From contig OY759275.1 in NCBI GenBank assembly GCA_963662155.1, positions 2,876,501 to 2,940,500 of the forward strand: a stretch of DNA of 64,000 bases, written 5' to 3'. The stretch is from Lamellibrachia columna. Taxonomy: Eukaryota > Annelida > Polychaeta > Sabellida > Siboglinidae. A model generated the notes under the pieces. That model was not told the origin of the DNA. It was given only the letters and a program-made list of their open reading frames with translations, and did no database searches. A program made the translations under genes and the position numbers. Shown here in pieces: positions 58,456 to 64,000 of this stretch (its first letter is position 1; each line of letters opens with the position of its first letter).

Positions 58456-58629
58456 GTGGGCGGCCAAGACGTTAGTTTACACTACGTAGAATGATTTTAT
58501 TATAAAAACGATCAGACCGTGTCTTTAAATAGTTGCTGAGATGTTCGATAGAATTCGATAGAATCCCAATATGTCGAACTGGGAAGATTCGATTTCTTGG
58601 TCATGTCCTGCTTTCCCCATTGTGCTGTT

Positions 58630-61600
58630 TCTTCCCAGTGAACCTAGCGTCTGTTATGTTATCTGATCTTCCCAGTGTATCTAGCGTATGTTATGTTATA
58701 TGATCTTCCCAGTGTATCTAGCGTCTGTTAAGTTATCTGATCTTCCCAGTGGACCTAGCGTCTGTTATGTTATCTGATCTTCCCAGTGTATCTAGCGTCT
58801 GTTATGTTATCTGATCTTCCCAGTGGACCTAGCGTCTGTTATGTTATCTGATCTTCCCAGTGGACCTAGCGTCATTTATGTTATCTGATCTTCCCAGTGG
58901 ACCTAACGTCTGTTATGTTATCTGATCTTCCCAGTGGACCTAGCGTCATTTATGTTATCTGATCTTCCCAGTGGACCTAACGTCTGTTATGTTATCTGAT
59001 CTTCCCAGTGGACCTAGCGTCTGTTATGTTATCTGATCTTCCCAGTGGACCTAACGTCTGTTATGTTATCTGATCTTCCCAGTGGACCTAGCGTCTGTTA
59101 TGTTATCTGATCTTCCCAGTGTATCTAGCGTCTGTTATGTTATCTGATCTTCCCAGTGGACCTAGCGTCTGTTATGTTATCTGATCTTCCCAGTGGACCT
59201 AGCAGCTGTTATGTTATCTGATCTTCCCAGTGGACCTAACGTCTGTTATGTTATCTGATCTACCCAGTGGACCTAACGTCTGTTATGTTATCTGATCTTC
59301 CCAGTGGACCTAACGTCTGTTATGTTATCTGATCTACCCAGTGGACCTAACGTCTGTTATGTTATCTGATCTTCCCAGTGGACCTAACGTCTGTTATGTT
59401 ATCTGATCTTCCCAGTGGACCTAACGTCTGTTATGTTATCTGATCTTCCCAGTGGACCTAGCGTCTGTTATGTTATCTGATCTTCCCAGTGGACCTAGCG
59501 TCTGTTATGTTATCTGATCTTCCCAATGTACCTAACGTCTGTTATGTTATCTGATCTTCCCAGTGGACCTAACGTCTGTTATGTTATCTGATCTTCCCAG
59601 TGGACCTAACGTCTGTTATGTTATCTGATCTTCCCAGTGGACCTAGCGTCTGTTATGTTATCTGATCTTCCCAGTGGACCTAACGTCTGTTATGTTATCT
59701 GATCTTCCCAGTGGACCTAACGTCTGTTATGTTATCTGATCTTCCCAGTGGACCTAACGTCTGTTATGTTATCTGATCTTCCCAGTGGACCTAACGTCTG
59801 TTATGTTATCTGATCTTCCCAGTGGACCTAACGTCTGTTATGTTATCTGATCTTCCCAGTGGACCTAGCGTCTGTTATGTTATCTGATCTTCCCAGTGGA
59901 CCTAACGTCTGTTATGTTATCTGATCTTCCCAGTGGACCTAACGTCTGTTATGTTATCTGATCTTACCAGTGGACCTAGCGTCTGTTATGTTATCTGATC
60001 TTCCCAGTGGACCTAACGTCTGTTATGTTATCTGATCTTCCCAGTGGACCTAACGTCTGTTATGTTATCTGATCTTCCCAGTGGACCTAACGTCTGTTAT
60101 GTTATCTGATCTTCCCAGTGGACCTAACGTCTGTTATGTTATCTGATCTTCCCAGTGGACCTAACGTCTGTTATGTTATCTGATCTTCCCAGTGGACCTA
60201 GCGTCTGTTATGTTATCTGATCTTCCCAGTGGACCTAGCGTCTGTTATGTTATCTGATCTTCCCAATGGACCTAACGTCTGTTATGTTATCTGATCTTCC
60301 CAGTGGACCTAACGTCTGTTATGTTATCTGATCTTCCCAGTGGACCTAACGTCTGTTATGTTATCTGATCTTCCCAGTGGACCTAGCGTCTGTTATGTTA
60401 TCTGATCTTCCCAGTGGACCTAACGTCTGTTATGTTACCTGATCTTCCCAGTGGACCTAGCGTCTGTTATGTTATCTGATCTACCCAGTGGACCTAGCGT
60501 CTGTTATGTTATCTGATCTACCCAGTGGACCTAACGTCTGTTATGTTATCTGATCTTCCCAGTGGACCTAACGTCTGTTATGTTATCTGATCTTCCCAAT
60601 GGACCTAACGTCTGTTATGTTATCTGATCTTCCCAGTGGACCTAACGTCTGTTATGTTATCTGATCTTCCCAGTGGACCTAGCGTCTGTTATGTTATCTG
60701 ATCTTCCCAGTGGACCTAACGTCTGTTATGTTATCTGATCTTCCCAGTGGACCTAGCGTCTGTTATGTTATCTGATCTACCCAGTGGACCTAACGTCTGT
60801 TATGTTATCTGATCTTCCCAGTGGACCTAACGTCTGTTATGTTATCTGATCTTCCCAGTGGACCTAACGTCTGTTATGTTATCTGATCTTCCCAGTGGAC
60901 CTAACGTCTGTTATGTTATCTGATCTTCCCAGTGGACCTAACGTCTGTTATGTTATCTGATCTACCCAGTGGACCTAACGTCTGTTATGTTATCTGATCT
61001 TCCCAGTGGACCTAACGTCTGTTATGTTATCTGATCTTCCCAGTGGACCTAACGTCTGTTATGTTATCTGATCTTCCCAGTGGACCTAGCGTCTGTTATG
61101 TTATCTGATCTTCCCAGTGGACCTAGCGTCTGTTATGTTATCTGATCTTCCCAGTGGACCTAGCGTCTGTTATGTTATCTGATCTTCCCAGTGGACCTAG
61201 CATCTGTTATGTTATCTGATCTTCCCAGTGGACCTAGCGTCTGTTATGTTATCTGATCTTCCCAGTGGACCTAGCGTCTGTTATGTTATTTGATCTTCCC
61301 AGTGGACCTAACGTCTGTTATGTTATCTGATCTTCCCAGTGGACCTAACGTCTGTTATGTTATATGATCGTCCCAGTGGACCTAACGTCTGTTATGTTAT
61401 CTGATCTTCCCAGTGGACCTAACGTCTGTTATGTTATCTGATCTTCCCAGTGGACCTAGCGTCTGTTATGTTATCTGATCTTCCCAGTGGACCTAGCGTC
61501 TGTTATGTTATCTGATCTTCCCAGTGGACCTAGCGTCTGTTATGTTATCTGATCTTCCCAGTGGACCTAGCGTCTGTTATGTTATCTGATCTTCCCAGTG

Positions 61601-61691
61601 GACCTAGCGTCTGTTATGTTATCTGATCTTCCCAGTGGACCTAGCATCTGTTATGTTATCTGATCTTCCCAGTGGACCTAGCGTCTGTTAC
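58630..61691. repeat. 37-bp minisatellite, about 82 copies, 3.06 kb
   Basis: The unit is tcttcccagtggacctaacg plus tctgttatgttatctga. The main variation is ctaacg/ctagcg. Each copy carries ttatct, the reverse of a GATA-factor core. Frames contain stops, so no long ORF arises. Confidence 0.97.
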
Positions 61692-62040
61692 GCAATAACT
61701 AGGGCCGCCTCTTACAGTGATTGCTTTTCGTTTTGCCCCTTGAGTCTTAAGTCACAAAATGTCACCCGATCTGTCATATGCTTTAACAGAAACCGACACC
61801 TCGAAAGAGTAAAACTTTGTTTCTGTCGTCGAATGCATAACCGCAGCGCATCCGACTTAATGTCAATAAATGACACATTGAGAACGTATTGTCAAAGCAC
61901 CGTCAATGTATGATACATGACCAGGAAGAAAAATACAAGACCAATGTGTAGCATTTGCAGTCAGAAAAACGCATGCCCAAGAGCATGCGCGCGCACATAC
62001 GTACGCACGCACGCACCTACTGTAAAAACCAAAACGACAC
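61692..62040. other. Unique stretch
   Basis: A short plus-strand frame runs on from the last repeat units to about 61910. No domain was recognised. A small cgtacgcacgca run lies near 62000-62015. Confidence 0.5.
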
Positions 62041-62093
62041 CTCCTGGTCTCCCGCGTGACAAGCGGGGACATTAACCACTATACTAACGGGGA
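62041..62093 (-). pseudogene. tRNA-Asp (GTC) copy lacking its 3' part
   Basis: On the minus strand tccccgttagtatagtggtt gives the acceptor strand, D-arm and A box of eukaryotic tRNA-Asp. cccgcttgtcacgcggg forms the anticodon stem with a GTC anticodon. The copy stops after agaccaggag: no T-arm, B box or 3' acceptor strand follows. It may be a tRNA pseudogene or the head of a SINE. Confidence 0.8.
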
Positions 62094-62229
62094 CTGGTCA
62101 AACACGGCACCTTAGTATTTATTACACGCTGTAACAATACTACTGGCGTTCGATTGGTGAGCGTGGTGCGTGGTATGTGGTACGTATATCTATATGATTC
62201 GATTGTCTCCGCATCGAACTTTTAAACCC

Positions 62230-62565
<336 letters not shown>

Positions 62566-63492
62566 AAACAGACGAGCTTACCAAAAGTTTGTGAAAGCCA
62601 TCATAAAAAACGAAAAAAATCTGTGGCGTTTGATCAAAAGCACGGGCTGTGATGCAGCAGTCATTTCGTGTGTTTTCCGCAGCTCGATACCCCGTCGACT
62701 CCCGGTGTATTTGTGTTTACAATGAAATGGGGACACGCCCATGCAGACCTTTCTCTGTTTGTATAAATACACCAACTACTTGATAGGTTGGTAACGGGCA
62801 ATCCAATTTTATTCATACCCAACAAGGATTGCCGCTGTGCACACAATAATAGTGACTAAGTCTGCCACAAATTGTGCACAGCCTGGTATTAAGCTGGTGT
62901 GTAAGACCAATTAGTAAACAATACCAGACTCTTTCAAGAAGAACGGGCACCCACAGTGAAAGTAAGGCTGACATCCTCAATGACCAGTTCTGCAATGTCT
63001 TCTCGATGGTAATCCTTGACGATATGTCAAACGGTGGTCAGGCGGGCATGATCCTCGTGGATCTGTCTACATCCTTCGACTGAGTACCACATCAGAGACT
63101 CCTCCTCAAACTTAAATCATACGGTATCGCAGGCAACACCAGTAAATGGATACAGCGCTTCCTCATATACAGAACTCAACAAGTGGTTGTTGAAGGTCAA
63201 GACTCGTACACTGGCGCAATCACATCCGGAGTTCCCCAGGGCTCTGTCCTTGGTCCCACACAATTCCTAATCTACACAAATAACCTTGGTTACGGTATTA
63301 ATCCACAATACGCCTCTTCGCCGATTACACTATACTTTACAACACCATTAAGACTGCCACTAACTCCACCCAACTACAAGATGACATCAGAACACTCGAA
63401 TCCTGGGAAGGAAGATGGCAGATGGCCTTCAATGAAGCGAAATGTCATCAACTAACAGTCACCAAGAAAAGAAATAAGATCTCCACCAGCTA

Positions 63493-63716
63493 CAAGTTGC
63501 TCGACCAAACCCTGGACAAAGTAACAAGTTGCACAACCAAACCCTGGACAAAGTAACAAGTTGCTCGACCAAACCCTGGACAAAGTAACAAGTTGCACAA
63601 CCAAACCCTGGACAAAGTAACAAGTTGCACGACCAAACCCTGGACAAAGTAACAAGTTGCACAACCAAACCCTGGACAAAGTAACAAGTTGCACGACCAA
63701 ACCCTGGACAAAGTAA
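63493..63716. repeat. 32-bp repeat, seven copies, inside reverse transcriptase
   Basis: The unit is caagttgcacgaccaaaccc plus tggacaaagtaa. The frame before it (KLLDQTLDKVTS) resumes after it (AKYLGVEI), so the ancestral gene had one copy. The period of 32 shifts the frame. Confidence 0.95.
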
Positions 63717-63824
63717 CAAGCGCCAAATACCTAGGCGTTGAGATTACTGAAAATTTCCACTGGGGAAAGCATATACAAGCAACTGCAGCCAAGGCCTACA
63801 ACAACAACACGACCAGTGCTAGAA

Positions 63825-63895
63825 TACACAGCAGTGGTGTGTGATCCCCACCAGTGGTGTGTGTGATCCCACCAGTGGTGTGTGATCCCCACCAG
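63825..63895. repeat. 20-22 bp repeat, three copies, inside reverse transcriptase
   Basis: The unit is ccagtggtgtgtgatcccca; the middle copy gains two bases. It falls where intact LINEs encode the LEYAAVVWDP-type motif, of which one copy would be ancestral. Confidence 0.85.
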
Positions 63896-64000
63896 CAACA
63901 TCTTAAATCCTCACTGGAGATGGTGCAACGACGCTCAGCTCGCTGCATCCTTCACGACTTCAGCTCTACGTCTAGTGCCTCTGCATTGGTCGCACAGCTC

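Larger units (their letters stand above)
62566..64000 (+). pseudogene. Decayed non-LTR retrotransposon reverse transcriptase, runs off the right edge
   Basis: Plus-strand pieces in LINE order are: AYQKFVKAIIKNEKNLWRLI (about 62575), SESKADILNDQFCNVFS (about 62950), GGQAGMILVDLSTSFD then VPHQRLLLKLKSYGIAGNTS (about 63035-63150), TSGVPQGSVLGPTQFLIYTN (about 63228), FADYTILY (about 63318), DIRTLESWEGRWQMAFNEAK, AKYLGVEITENFHWGKHIQA (about 63720) and LEMVQRRSARCILHDF (about 63915). These are CR1/Jockey-style reverse transcriptase motifs. The FADD catalytic pair is mutated to FADY, about 130 residues between FCNVFS and GGQAGM are missing, and stops and frameshifts are frequent. A 32-bp repeat has expanded inside. 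The copy is dead. Confidence 0.9.

Overview
The window looks like a piece of an animal genome, probably from a marine invertebrate. It contains a gene split by GT-AG introns that encodes a metazoan-type ubiquitin-activating enzyme E1, several decayed non-LTR retrotransposons, cut-and-paste transposon remnants, CpG-rich promoter-like islands, and a very large amount of tandem repeat DNA. No bacterial or viral gene organisation is visible. The species cannot be read from the sequence. The density of minisatellites in and between introns would suit a cephalochordate or a lophotrochozoan, but that is only a guess.

Layout. (1) 1-14.6 kb: the 5' part of a UBA1-like gene on the minus strand. Eight coding exons (308 codons) can be joined in frame with clean splice sites; the rest of the gene lies beyond the left edge. 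Its introns hold arrays of 29, 27, 42, 35, 73, 33 and 42 bp units, a 454-bp MITE inserted in one array, a decayed LINE and a 1.24-kb pogo/Tigger-like element. A CpG-rich promoter region follows at about 14.25-14.8 kb. (2) 15-21.6 kb: (TA)n tracts, short hAT-like transposon ends, a pyrimidine-rich array, a 31-bp array and a 44-bp array built from a transposon end. (3) 21.9-33.2 kb: almost pure tandem repeats, namely a 38-bp array, a 45-bp array of about 116 copies and a 4-kb array of 9-bp G-rich units whose orientation flips twice. (4) 33.2-45.3 kb: mostly unique sequence with small arrays, a foldback element and a retrotransposon tail. (5) 45.4-47.2 kb: the only other convincing gene, an intact single-exon ORF of 345 codons for a predicted membrane protein of unknown family, with two TATA-type promoter motifs upstream. 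(6) 47.3-62.6 kb: another repeat-rich zone with a palindromic hairpin, (TA)n, a 34-bp array, an alternating GTGC tract, an uninterrupted (ACG)403 run, a 36-bp array, a 3.4-kb ACCACGCA-type array, an 82-copy 37-bp array and a truncated tRNA-Asp copy. (7) 62.6-64 kb: a decayed non-LTR reverse transcriptase running off the right edge.

Roughly half of the window is tandem repeat. The recurring theme is that many arrays grew from recognisable seeds: a splice acceptor of UBA1, the end of a hAT-like MITE, a stretch of a reverse transcriptase gene, a 5' UTR and a stop-codon region. I found no operon-like or defence-like gene set. The candidate novelty is the repeat biology, above all the tandem 3' splice-site array in UBA1. 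Most long open frames are by-products of repeat units lacking stops and are not annotated as genes.
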